A DNA stretch of 18,173 nucleotides from an uncultured Collinsella sp. (GCA_900553415.1 USDH01000014.1:1-18173), one strand, 5' to 3'. Counted from the stretch's first letter, positions 5,499 through 13,252 are shown. Numbers and translations: made by a program. The notes: generated by a model not told the origin, from the sequence alone.

Positions 5499-6821
5499 AT
5501 GTTGACTACAAAGGAAGCAGCCGAACTGCTCGGCATCACCCCGCGCAGGGTGCAGGAGCTCATTAAGAACGGCGCGCTGACTGCCCGCAAGGCTTCTGGC
5601 GTGTGGCTTATCGACAAAGACAGCATCGACACGCGACTCCGCTCCGTGACCAAAACGGGGGGACGCCCCCGTCGAGGCCATGGAAAAAGCGAGATTACGT
5701 TTACCCTCATGAACCGCACGCACGAAGTCGCCCAGCTGGTCTACAGCACATCGCGAAAAGACTTTACCCACATCGGCGCCGACGTCGATCGTGCCCACGC
5801 CCCTATTGGAGTATTTGGCCCTAATAGTCCCATATCGCTCGACTCCTTCCGCATCTGGTGGCGCGGGCGCGGTATCCCGCTCGCACGCATTGGGCTAGCC
5901 TCCCTGCTTGCAGAAGCCGCGGTCGATGTTCCCGATGAACTCGTCCAGCGAAATCTCGGCCTCTCCCTATCCGACCAGTATTGGATTAGACCCCAAAGTT
6001 CCGGTCTCGCCTGGGAGGTTATTAAATTCTTCAATAACGCCTTTGATGACGTCTCACTGTCCATTGCACCCTTTGCCCCAGAGGGAAAAGCGGCTGCCGC
6101 AAAGCCCGATAACACGTCGGACGGCAATCTTCAAAAGTACTGGACATGCGAGGGCGGGCGTCGAATTCTGCATAAGGCAGGAGCGCACCTGAACCAGGAA
6201 CCTTATAACGAGCTGGTGGCGACCGCGCTCCACCGTCGCATCCTAAACGCTTGCGATTATGTGCCTTACTCGCTCGAGGGCACGGGCACTTCCGCCCTGA
6301 GCATATGCGATGTCTTCTTAACTGACGAAGAAGAGTATGTCCCTGCGTTCTATGTAAACCAGTACGCAAATGCGGACGCCCGGCTAACCGACTACGAACG
6401 GTATGTTACAAACTGTGAAGGGCTCGGGGCGACGGGCATAAAAGACACCCTTGACCGCATGATCGTGTGCGATGACATCATTGCCAACTTCGACCGCCAT
6501 TGGCGAAACGTCAACACACTAGCGTGCAGGCCGGCCCCCATCTTTGATTCGGGCTCATCGCTCTGGTGCAACATGTCTCTAGAGGAGCTCCGGGCAGGAG
6601 AACACAGCTTTACCAGCGCACAGTTTTATTCAAGTCCCACAAAACAAATGTTGCTCGTCGAGGATATGAGCTGGTTTGACGGCAACAGCCTCGATGGTTT
6701 CGTTGACGAGGCAATCGAGATTCTATCCAGAAATGATGCCCTAGCAGCGAGACTGCCTTATCTAAAAGAGGCGCTAACGTGGCGCCTCGAAAGAATGATC
6801 GACATCGCTGAATGGAGTTAG
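5499..6821 (+). CDS. Excisionase-type HTH fused to a HipA-like kinase domain
   Basis: A 440-residue protein. Residues 1-47 (LTTKEAAELLGITPRRVQEL onward) are a MerR/excisionase-type helix-turn-helix. A basic hinge (GGRPRRGHGK, 54-63) follows. The rest resembles uncharacterised HipA-like kinases: LSLSDQYW at 155-162, a probable nucleotide-binding strand SDGNLQKYW (207-215) with K226 in LHKAG, then D332-R-H-W-R-N337 and D350 (FDSGSSLW). In E. coli HipA the catalytic Asp, metal-binding Asn and second Asp follow the same order, and the Asp-Asn spacing of five is identical. It lacks the N-terminal coupling domain of classical HipA. HipA kinases phosphorylate translation factors such as glutamyl-tRNA synthetase; the target here is unknown. 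No separate antitoxin gene is adjacent, so the HTH may act as a built-in repressor (inference). It converges with yacP 27 nt away. Confidence 0.8.
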   Translation: MLTTKEAAELLGITPRRVQELIKNGALTARKASGVWLIDKDSIDTRLRSVTKTGGRPRRGHGKSEITFTLMNRTHEVAQLVYSTSRKDFTHIGADVDRAHAPIGVFGPNSPISLDSFRIWWRGRGIPLARIGLASLLAEAAVDVPDELVQRNLGLSLSDQYWIRPQSSGLAWEVIKFFNNAFDDVSLSIAPFAPEGKAAAAKPDNTSDGNLQKYWTCEGGRRILHKAGAHLNQEPYNELVATALHRRILNACDYVPYSLEGTGTSALSICDVFLTDEEEYVPAFYVNQYANADARLTDYERYVTNCEGLGATGIKDTLDRMIVCDDIIANFDRHWRNVNTLACRPAPIFDSGSSLWCNMSLEELRAGEHSFTSAQFYSSPTKQMLLVEDMSWFDGNSLDGFVDEAIEILSRNDALAARLPYLKEALTWRLERMIDIAEWS

Positions 6822-6844
6822 CGAGGCAGCATTGCCCCGCCAAC
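6817..6844 (-). terminator. Possible terminator hairpin after yacP, overlapping the HTH-HipA stop codon
   Basis: On the minus strand 6844-6833 pairs with 6828-6817 as a 12-bp stem with two G-U wobbles and an ATGC loop, immediately after the yacP stop. On the plus strand the same sequence has two A-C mismatches, so it favours the minus-strand transcript. There is no clear U tract, so the assignment as terminator is uncertain. It overlaps the stop codon of the convergent gene. Confidence 0.4.
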
Positions 6845-6848
6845 TCCC

Positions 6849-7526
6849 CTACCTCCCGCGCAGGGCCTTGAGCTTGGCCAGCGCCTCGGGACTCAGGCGA
6901 CTGCCCAGGGTCATCTTGATCTGCGGAGCTTCCTCTGCCTCGTGAACATCGTTATCGATCTGTTTGATCTCGTCCACCAGCATACGGCTCGAGATGCGCG
7001 TGACGCCCTTGCCCATGACAACGGCCTGGATCGTGCCGTCGCTCGATACCACGGAGCACGCGCGACCTTCCTCGCGTGCCTCGATGCAGAGCTTTTGCAC
7101 CACGGTATCGGCAGAGACGCCCGTCGGCGAAAACTCGATGCGCACGCCGCGGGCCGGCAGGTTAGGGCGCTCGCTGGAGATATTGCCCGCGCCGTCAAAT
7201 ACGATCACAGCCTCGTAGCGGCCCTGGGCAAACGCGGCTACGTCATTAATGAGCGCCGTGCGCGCCATATCGTGAACGTCGCTGGAATACGGATCGTCAG
7301 AATGGTCGTACACGAGCTTTTCGTAGCGCGGCGTACAGTGGATCACATTGTAGCCGTCGACCACCAACAGCTCGGGTTTGTTGGAATGCACTGTCGAGAC
7401 TGGATCGGCGATAGCCTGCGCAAACGCATTGCCGCCCACGCCATAGGTCGCGGCCGAAACAATCGGCTTGGCCGAGCCCTCGCCAAAGCGCTTGGCCTTG
7501 GACTTGGCACGGTTCTTTTTGGACAT
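6849..7526 (-). CDS. yacP: YacP/Rae1-like NYN-domain ribonuclease
   Basis: The 225-residue protein has a NYN (PIN-like) nuclease fold. D57 in LLVVDGYNVIH is the first metal-binding Asp, AVIVFDGAG the second acidic strand, SADTVVQKL carries a further acidic residue, and VVSSDGTIQ the last. The B. subtilis relative (Rae1) is about 170 residues and cleaves mRNA in the ribosomal A site. The present protein carries an extra basic N-terminal stretch of about 50 residues beginning MSKKNRAKSKAKR, which may bind RNA or ribosomes (inference). The ATG lies 3 nt after the rlmB stop, and its GGGGGAGGAG ribosome binding site is inside the end of rlmB. The order rlmB-yacP is the same as in Bacillus, supporting a role in rRNA or translation quality control. 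It is the last gene of the operon. Confidence 0.85.
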   Translation of the reverse strand: MSKKNRAKSKAKRFGEGSAKPIVSAATYGVGGNAFAQAIADPVSTVHSNKPELLVVDGYNVIHCTPRYEKLVYDHSDDPYSSDVHDMARTALINDVAAFAQGRYEAVIVFDGAGNISSERPNLPARGVRIEFSPTGVSADTVVQKLCIEAREEGRACSVVSSDGTIQAVVMGKGVTRISSRMLVDEIKQIDNDVHEAEEAPQIKMTLGSRLSPEALAKLKALRGR

Positions 7527-7529
7527 GCG

Positions 7530-8450
7530 CTACTCCTCCCCCATGAGCTCGCCAGCGTTGCGGCGCAGCCACTCAAAGCACAGCGCCGTGGTCGCCTGGG
7601 CAACATTGAGGCTCTCGGTCATGCCGCGCTGGGGAAGCTTGGTCAAAAAGTCGCATTTCTCGAGCACCAGGCGCGAGATGCCGTCGCCCTCGGAGCCCAT
7701 GACGAGCGCCACGCGGCCCTCGAAGGGAGCATCCCAGCAACTGCCTTCGGCGTGCTCGGAGGCACCGCCCACCCAAAAACCAGCGGCCTTAAGATCGTCG
7801 AGCGCACGGGCGATGTTGGGCACCTGCGCGATAGGCAGATGCATGACGGCGCCAGCTGAAGTCTTGTAGCTGCCCACGGTCACACCGGCGGCGCGCTTGT
7901 TGGCAATGATGACGCCGGCCGCGCCCACAACCTCGGCGGAGCGCACGATGGCACCAAAGTTGCCGTCGTCAGTCACATGGTCGAGCACCACGACAAGTGC
8001 CGGGCCCTCGCCTGCGCGGTCGAGAATATCGGCGACATCGGCATAGGGGAAGTTGCCAACCTCGAGCGCGATGCCCTGGTGAGCGCCATGGCTCGACAGG
8101 GCATCGAGCTGCGCGCGCGGCACATACTTAATGCGGACACCCGCGGCGTTGAGGTCGTCGACCAGGCGCGACAAGGCGGCATCGCGCTCCCCGCCCTCGG
8201 CAATGAGCGCGCACTTGATGGGAAAACCAGTGCGTAGCGCCTCGGCGGCAGCACGACGACCTTCGATAAACTCGCCCTTGGGAGCCTGGACAGTGTCGCG
8301 GTTACGATCTCGCTGCGGACGCGCAGCCTGGGCTTGGGAGCGCTCGCGCTGGCCCTTGGAAGCGGCAGCGCGGTCATTGCGGCGAATCGGACGCGAGCCA
8401 GAAGCGGCCTGCTTGCCGCCACGCGGTGCACGCTTGCGATTGTCGGCCAT
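7530..8450 (-). CDS. rlmB: 23S rRNA 2'-O-ribose methyltransferase, RlmB/TrmH family (SPOUT)
   Basis: A 306-residue protein. The first roughly 55 residues are Arg/Gln/Ala-rich and probably disordered. They are followed by the L30e-like substrate-binding domain starting at GEFIEGRRAAAEAL, then a SPOUT methyltransferase domain. Knot motifs are visible: DHVTDDGNFGAIVRSAE (motif 1, with the conserved Asn and Arg), LVMGSEGDGIS (motif 2) and MTESLNVAQATTAL (motif 3). RlmB-type enzymes methylate the 2'-OH of a guanosine in the peptidyl-transferase region of 23S rRNA. The exact nucleotide cannot be read from the sequence, and an antibiotic-resistance type relative cannot be excluded. AAGGAGG precedes the ATG at good spacing. 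The gene follows cysS after a 143-nt gap. Confidence 0.92.
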   Translation of the reverse strand: MADNRKRAPRGGKQAASGSRPIRRNDRAAASKGQRERSQAQAARPQRDRNRDTVQAPKGEFIEGRRAAAEALRTGFPIKCALIAEGGERDAALSRLVDDLNAAGVRIKYVPRAQLDALSSHGAHQGIALEVGNFPYADVADILDRAGEGPALVVVLDHVTDDGNFGAIVRSAEVVGAAGVIIANKRAAGVTVGSYKTSAGAVMHLPIAQVPNIARALDDLKAAGFWVGGASEHAEGSCWDAPFEGRVALVMGSEGDGISRLVLEKCDFLTKLPQRGMTESLNVAQATTALCFEWLRRNAGELMGEE

Positions 8451-8593
8451 AAAACGGCCTCCTTAAATAGATAACGAACAAGAATCGACCGTCCGAGCCA
8501 CGGCACCTTGCCTTTCAATCGTCGGGCATGACCACCAGGTCTATGCCCTCCTCTTTCAAGGCAATCTGCCGCACCTCGAACGGTCGACAAATA

Positions 8594-10060
8594 CTAGAGA
8601 GTCTTAATACGGGTGCCGGCGGCGGTATCTTCAATCGTCAGGCCCAGGTCCTTGAGCTGGTCGCGGATGGCGTCGGCCAGATCCCAGTTCTTGGCGGCAC
8701 GGGCCTCGGCGCGGGCCTCGAGAATCTTGGCAGCGGCCTCGTCCACGTCGTCGCCCGTGTAGGCGACTAGACCGGCGGCAACGCCCAGCAGACCCAGCGG
8801 CAGCTCGACCTTGGGCTCGGGAAGCTCAACACCAAACGTATCGAGCAGCTCGGCCAGCGTGTCGGCGGCGGCAAGCGCGGCGGTCTTGTCGGCAGCGTCG
8901 CCCGCCTGCTCCAGGTACTGGTTGCACTCGGTGACAAAGCCAAAGACAGCACCCATGGCACCGGCGGTGTTAAAGTCGTCGTCCATGCACTCCTTAAAGG
9001 TGACACGGGTCTCGGCGGCCTTGGCGGCAAACGCCTCGGATGCTGCCTCATCGGCATCGGCCGTCGCATGGTTCGCGGCCCAGCGCAGGTTCTCGACCGT
9101 ACCGGCGATACGCGTGAGCGAGTTCTCGGCACCCTCCAGGCGCTCCCAAGAAAAGTCGAGCGGCGAGCGATAGCTCGTCTGCAGCATCAGAAGGCGCAGA
9201 GCGGCAGCGGAGTGCCGCTCGAGGACCTCGGCCAGCGTAAAGAAGTTGCCGAGCGACTTGGACATCTTCTCGCCGTCAACCAGCAGCATGCCCGTGTGCA
9301 TCCAGGTGTTGGAGAAACCCTGGTGCCAGGCGCAGGTGGCCTGAGCGCACTCGTTCTCGTGATGCGGGAAGGCAAGGTCGGAGCCGCCGCCGTGGATGTC
9401 GATCGGGGTGCCCAGGTAGCGATGCACCATGGCGGCGCACTCGGTGTGCCAACCGGGACGGCCCTCGCCCCAGGGGCTCGGCCAGCTGGGCTCGCCGGGC
9501 TTGGCGGCCTTCCACAGGGCAAAGTCGAGCGGGTCGTTCTTGTCCTCGTTCTCCTCGATGCGCGCGCCAACCATAAGGTCGTCGATGTTGCGGCCCGAGA
9601 CCTGACCATAGTTGGGATCGCTGCGCACGGCAAAGTACACGTCGCCGTTATCGGCGGCGTAGGCATGGCCCTGCTCGATAAGCGTCTTGATCATGGCGAT
9701 CATGGGGCCGATCTCCTTGGTGGCGCGGGGGCGCACATCGGGATCGAGCACGTTGGCGGCGCGCATGACGCCGATGAACTTGTCGGAGAACTCCGTCGCG
9801 ACCTCGGCGGCCGTGCGGCCCTGCTCGTTGGCGCGCTTGATGATCTTGTCATCGACATCGGTGAGGTTCTGGGCGAACGTGACCTCGTAGCCGCTCGCGA
9901 TGAGCCAGCGGCGAATCACATCGAAGCTGATGAACGTGCGGGCGTTGCCGATGTGGATGTTGTCGTAGACCGTGGGGCCGCACACGTACATGCGGACCTT
10001 GCCGGACTCGATGGGCTGGAACTCTTCCTTTTTATGGGTAGCGCTGTTGTAGATACGCAT
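8594..10060 (-). CDS. cysS: Cysteinyl-tRNA synthetase (class I)
   Basis: This enzyme charges tRNA-Cys with cysteine. The 488-residue product has the normal length. The zinc-binding C27 lies in YVCGPTVYD, the HIGH-type signature HIGNA is at 36-40, and further zinc ligands lie in GWHTECAAM and HHENECAQA. The KMSKS loop is exact (GEKMSKSLGNFF). The C-terminal anticodon-binding region ends in LADAIRDQLKDLGLTIEDT, typical of the family. The ribosome binding site AAGGAG lies inside the last codons of ispF, and the ATG begins 3 nt after the ispF stop, indicating translational coupling. Nothing unusual is seen in the active site. Confidence 0.97.
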   Translation of the reverse strand: MRIYNSATHKKEEFQPIESGKVRMYVCGPTVYDNIHIGNARTFISFDVIRRWLIASGYEVTFAQNLTDVDDKIIKRANEQGRTAAEVATEFSDKFIGVMRAANVLDPDVRPRATKEIGPMIAMIKTLIEQGHAYAADNGDVYFAVRSDPNYGQVSGRNIDDLMVGARIEENEDKNDPLDFALWKAAKPGEPSWPSPWGEGRPGWHTECAAMVHRYLGTPIDIHGGGSDLAFPHHENECAQATCAWHQGFSNTWMHTGMLLVDGEKMSKSLGNFFTLAEVLERHSAAALRLLMLQTSYRSPLDFSWERLEGAENSLTRIAGTVENLRWAANHATADADEAASEAFAAKAAETRVTFKECMDDDFNTAGAMGAVFGFVTECNQYLEQAGDAADKTAALAAADTLAELLDTFGVELPEPKVELPLGLLGVAAGLVAYTGDDVDEAAAKILEARAEARAAKNWDLADAIRDQLKDLGLTIEDTAAGTRIKTL

Positions 10061-10063
10061 TCG

Positions 10064-10558
10064 TTACTCCTTAACGGTTTTCTGTAGCAGGCAGACGGCC
10101 CAGGCGCCAATTCCCTCGCCTTGGCCTTCCCAGCCGAGCTTTTCGGTCGTAGTGGCGGCAACGCCCACGTTTTCGACGTCAACGCCCAGGGCATGGGCAA
10201 GGTTGGCGCGCATGGCATCGCGGTGCGGGGTGATCTTAGGCTGCTGGCAGGCAATGGTGCAGTCGGCATCGACAAACTCAAAGCCCAGCTCGCGCGCATA
10301 GTCCATCACGCGAGCGAGCAGCACCATCGAATCGGCACCCTCGTAGGCAGGGTCGGTATCGGGGAACAGTTTGCCGATGTCTCCCCCGCGGCAGGCGCCC
10401 AGAATGGCGTCGGCCAAGGCGTGCGCGAGCACATCGGCATCCGAGTGGCCCAGCAGGCCGCGCTCGTAGGGAATGTCGACACCACCGATGATACATCGAC
10501 GCCCCTCCACCAGACGGTGAACGTCGTAGCCATGGCCAATGCGCAGGTTACTGAACAT
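10064..10558 (-). CDS. ispF: 2-C-methyl-D-erythritol 2,4-cyclodiphosphate synthase
   Basis: IspF cyclises CDP-ME 2-phosphate to MEcPP with loss of CMP in the MEP isoprenoid pathway; the family acts as a trimer. The 164-residue product has the metal-binding Asp and His in RIGHGYDVHRL, a third ligand His in LLGHSDADVLAHAL, the CMP-binding stretch DADCTIACQQPKITPH and the C-terminal ATTTEKLGWEGQGEGI. The ATG at 10558 is chosen because it starts the conserved domain and is preceded by GGGAGAGGA. An in-frame ATG at 10591 would add 11 residues unlike the family. The start overlaps the end of ispD by 11 nt. Confidence 0.96.
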   Translation of the reverse strand: MFSNLRIGHGYDVHRLVEGRRCIIGGVDIPYERGLLGHSDADVLAHALADAILGACRGGDIGKLFPDTDPAYEGADSMVLLARVMDYARELGFEFVDADCTIACQQPKITPHRDAMRANLAHALGVDVENVGVAATTTEKLGWEGQGEGIGAWAVCLLQKTVKE

Positions 10559-11276
10559 GGGGAAGGTCCTCTCCCTCGGCCATGCGGCCAAGCAGAATCG
10601 CGGTTACGGGACGCAGGTCCTCGGGCACCGTCACCTTAAGGTTGTCGCGCGGGCTCTGGACGCAGCGGACGCGCCCACCCATGCGCTCGACCAGCGACGA
10701 ATCATCGGTACCGATAAAGCCCTCGGCAATTGCCTCGGAATGAGCGCGCTTCATAGCATCGACGCTAAAGATCTGCGGCGTCTGCGCGGCCCAATACAGC
10801 TCGCGCGGCGGCGTCTCGACGATGTTGTCGCCATCGACGATCTTGAGCGTGTCGATCGCGGGCTGACCGCACACGACACCGTCGAGGGCGCGGTCGCTCA
10901 CGAGCACATCGATAGCATGATCGATAGCCTCGGTCGTGATGAGCGGACGAGCGCCGTCGTGAATGGCGACGCACTCAAAGCCCGCCGGCACCGCGTGCAC
11001 GCCGGCGCGGGTGGAATCCTGGCGGGTATCGCCGGCATCGGCAAAGCTGATGGGCGTGTCATAGTCAAACGGGTCGATGGCCAGGCGGCGCATCTCGGCA
11101 CGGCGCTCGGCAGGGCAAACCACGACGATGTGGCCGACCTTATTGCTACGGTCAAATGCGCGGATGGACCAGCTCATAAGTGGACGGCCCGCTACATTGA
11201 CGAGCTGCTTACCACCGGGGTTACCAAAGCGCTGGCCGCTGCCACCGGCAACGACCACGGCGCATACGGGCGCCAT
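10548..11276 (-). CDS. ispD: 2-C-methyl-D-erythritol 4-phosphate cytidylyltransferase
   Basis: IspD joins CTP and MEP to give CDP-methylerythritol, two steps before IspF. The 242-residue product starts with the nucleotide-binding loop VVVAGGSGQRFG and a Lys (GGKQL), and has AIHDGARPL and GTDDSSLVE, which are family hallmarks. The segment between the loop and the Lys (NPGG) differs from the usual VPKQ but keeps the Lys. Its ATG shares one base with the TAA of disA (TAATG), and its end overlaps ispF, so disA-ispD-ispF are translationally coupled. The intervening kinase gene ispE is not in the window. Confidence 0.95.
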   Translation of the reverse strand: MAPVCAVVVAGGSGQRFGNPGGKQLVNVAGRPLMSWSIRAFDRSNKVGHIVVVCPAERRAEMRRLAIDPFDYDTPISFADAGDTRQDSTRAGVHAVPAGFECVAIHDGARPLITTEAIDHAIDVLVSDRALDGVVCGQPAIDTLKIVDGDNIVETPPRELYWAAQTPQIFSVDAMKRAHSEAIAEGFIGTDDSSLVERMGGRVRCVQSPRDNLKVTVPEDLRPVTAILLGRMAEGEDLPHVQ

Positions 11277-12343
11277 TATGCGTTCCCCTGTTTGGTGCCC
11301 TTCATGCGGTACAGGGAGTCCGCAAGAATGGCAGGGTTGTTGACGCCAAAGTCGCCCAGGCGCTCCGGGTCCTCGCTGATGTCGTCCATGAGCTCCTGCA
11401 GCGAGCCATACTCGTCGACGATCTTCTCGGCCACGCCGTCGCGCACGACGGACACGCGCGAAAGCGTGCGCAGGCCCAGCGGCGTCATGACGGAGTCCTC
11501 GTCCAGGTCGTCATAGCCCAGAACTGCCGCCACATGCTGCGGGTCGGACAAGTCCTTGGGCGTCATACGGGCAAGCTCGGCGCGGATCTTCTCGGCGTTG
11601 GCCTCAGAGGAATCGCTTGCGTAGTCGCGGATCATCAAGTCGTATTCGGTATCCATGCTGGAGCCCGCGAGCTGCTCGAGCTGCATCTGCACGAGCTTGC
11701 CCTGATTACCCAGCTTGACGATGCAATCCTTAAGCTCGGTCTTTGCCTGCTGCATGATCTCGAAGCTCGAGAAAATCCCGGTAATGTCGGCGAGCGTAAC
11801 GTAGTCGTCGAGCTCGAGGGCCGTCAGGCGCAGCAGGGAGCGGTCGAGCGACTGACGGGTAGTCTGGAGCGTGGCGACGAGCTGGTTGACCGAGCTCATG
11901 ATGGTGGTGACGGGCTGGATCTCGTAGCTCTTGCCATGAACGTACACGTTGACGACGGCACGACGGGCCGAGACCGAGATCACGATGGCATCCGTGAGCA
12001 CCGACATGCGGGCGGCGGTGCGGTGACGCATGCCCGTCTCACTCGTGGCAAGCGAGGGATCGGGATTGAGGTGGAAGTTGGCGCGCAGGATCTGGGTGAG
12101 GTCGCCGTCGATGACGATGGCGCCGTCCATCTTGGAAAGCTCGAACAGGCGGTTCGAGGTAAACGAAATGTTGAGCGGGAAGCCGTCGTTACCAGCAGCG
12201 AGCACGTTTTCGGTGTCGCCGACGCAAATAAGAGCGCCCAGGTGACCAGCAATGATCATGTCGAGGGCGGTGCGGATCGGCTGGCCAGGTGCCGTCAGGC
12301 GAATGGCCTGTTCCATACGCTTTTGCAGCTCGTTCTTATCCAA
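11276..12343 (-). CDS. disA: DNA integrity scanning diadenylate cyclase DisA
   Basis: DisA condenses two ATP into c-di-AMP and, in Bacillus, scans DNA for branched lesions; it works as an octamer. The 355-residue protein has the DAC domain with the catalytic DGA motif (SKMDGAIVIDGD) and the RHRTA motif (MRHRTAARMS), then a helical linker (about 150-280). A C-terminal helix-hairpin-helix DNA-binding domain carries LSRVSVVRDGVAEKIVDEYG near the end. The start is a TTG codon (12343-12341) with GGGAG 7 nt upstream. The nearby ATG at 12348 is out of frame. It is the first gene of the operon leading to ispD. The radA gene often found beside disA is not present here. No clear promoter was identified in the 220-nt gap shared with mntP. 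Confidence 0.95.
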   Translation of the reverse strand: MDKNELQKRMEQAIRLTAPGQPIRTALDMIIAGHLGALICVGDTENVLAAGNDGFPLNISFTSNRLFELSKMDGAIVIDGDLTQILRANFHLNPDPSLATSETGMRHRTAARMSVLTDAIVISVSARRAVVNVYVHGKSYEIQPVTTIMSSVNQLVATLQTTRQSLDRSLLRLTALELDDYVTLADITGIFSSFEIMQQAKTELKDCIVKLGNQGKLVQMQLEQLAGSSMDTEYDLMIRDYASDSSEANAEKIRAELARMTPKDLSDPQHVAAVLGYDDLDEDSVMTPLGLRTLSRVSVVRDGVAEKIVDEYGSLQELMDDISEDPERLGDFGVNNPAILADSLYRMKGTKQGNA

Positions 12344-12476
12344 GGCATCGCTCCCATCGTATACTCTCCATAAACGTCAATAAGTTTCTCACGGTTTGCC
12401 CCTGTGACGCCCGCAAAATCCGATGCTTACAGAATGAGCGAACACAGCTTAGGTAGCTCATTTGGGACGGGATCTT

Positions 12477-12572
12477 TTGACCACCCATGTGGTAGCATCG
12501 GGTCTCATATAAATGAGGGAGTAGTCGTGTAATCGGGTTCGCCCGCAGAGAGGGAGCCAGACTATGGGACTC
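12477..12572 (+). promoter_or_regulatory. mntP leader with a partial Mn2+-riboswitch-like motif and a possible start-codon-masking helix
   Basis: Upstream of mntP the leader contains GAGGGAGTAG (12515-12524), which resembles the GGGGAGUAG strand of yybP-ykoY Mn2+ riboswitches. It then has a CGGG-TTCG-CCCG hairpin and GCCAGAC near the start codon. The second leg of the classical riboswitch is not seen. Separately, 12500-12508 (GGGTCTCAT) can pair over nine bases, including two G-U pairs, with 12564-12572 (ATGGGACTC), which is the start codon region. A TTGACC (12477-12482) and a TATAAA (12508-12513) are present but too far apart to make a standard promoter. The riboswitch call is tentative. Confidence 0.35.
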
Positions 12573-13142
12573 GCAGAGCTCGTGTTGCTCGCCGTTGGCC
12601 TTTCGATGGACGCCTTTGCCGTTTCCATCTGCAAGGGCCTTGGCATGAAGAAGATCAACCTTAAAGTCGCCGTGGTGCTCGGCCTGTTCTTTGGCGGCTT
12701 TCAGGCCGGCATGCCCGTAATCGGATGGGCGCTCGGCAGTCAATTCATGGGCATCATCGGACCCATCGACCATTGGATCGCCTTTATCCTTTTGGCCTTC
12801 ATCGGCGGCAAAATGCTGTGGGAAGCCTTTACCGAAGACGAGGATGAAGGCGACGGCAAGGATGCCGAAAAGATTGACCTGGGCGAGTACCTGATCCTCG
12901 CCATCGCCACCTCAATCGACGCCCTGGCCGTGGGCATCTCGTTCGCCGCGCTCTCGGTTTACATCGTTCCCGCTGTATCGCTTATCGGCGTCACAACGTT
13001 TATCTTCTCCGTCGCCGGCGTAGCGATCGGCCACACCTTTGGCGCGCGCTACGAAAAACCCGCCACCATCGTGGGTGGCGTCGTACTCGTTCTCATCGGG
13101 CTTAAGATCTTGCTTGAGCATCTGGGGATTCTCGCGATATAA
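12564..13142 (+). CDS. mntP: Manganese efflux pump MntP
   Basis: A 192-residue membrane protein with six predicted hydrophobic segments arranged as two related halves. Each half has the family Asp motif: GLSMDAFAVS (near residue 16) and ATSIDALAVG. A charged cytoplasmic loop (TEDEDEGDGKDAEKID) separates the halves. MntP exports Mn2+ and protects against manganese overload. AGAGGGAG is 7-8 nt before the ATG. The gene is divergent from disA and monocistronic as far as can be seen. Regulation by manganese through the leader is suggested but not shown. Confidence 0.94.
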   Translation: MGLAELVLLAVGLSMDAFAVSICKGLGMKKINLKVAVVLGLFFGGFQAGMPVIGWALGSQFMGIIGPIDHWIAFILLAFIGGKMLWEAFTEDEDEGDGKDAEKIDLGEYLILAIATSIDALAVGISFAALSVYIVPAVSLIGVTTFIFSVAGVAIGHTFGARYEKPATIVGGVVLVLIGLKILLEHLGILAI

Positions 13143-13181
13143 AAAACGCCTCTCATAAGCCAACGTCAATGTAGGGGTCTC

Positions 13182-13252
13182 ATGCAAAGTTTTGCATAAT
13201 GCCTATTCGTGCAGACTTTTGCATGTCATACTGATATGCAAAAGTCTGCACG
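13182..13252. promoter_or_regulatory. hipBA operator palindromes
   Basis: A perfect inverted repeat with 17-bp arms (13208-13224 and 13236-13252) and an 11-nt spacer lies just upstream of hipB. The right arm ends 13 nt before the GTG start and next to the AGGAG ribosome binding site. A second, shorter palindrome, ATGCAAAGTTTTGCAT (13182-13197), lies 10 bp further up. The motif TGCAAA or its complement thus appears four times. This suits cooperative binding by HipB dimers, as known for E. coli hipBA. The promoter hexamers are not clear. Confidence 0.75.

Noticed and set aside
5201..6821. tRNA-Thr(TGT) as an integration site for the HTH-HipA gene
   Set aside because: No second copy of the tRNA 3' end is seen downstream and there is no integrase, so an attachment-site pair cannot be supported.
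9068..10087. A 339-codon plus-strand frame opposite cysS, and similar long frames opposite ispD, disA, yacP/rlmB and pepD
   Set aside because: These are shadows of the strong minus-strand genes caused by high GC at third positions. They are low complexity (Gly, Ala, Val, His, Asp), have no motifs, and the real genes have full family signatures.
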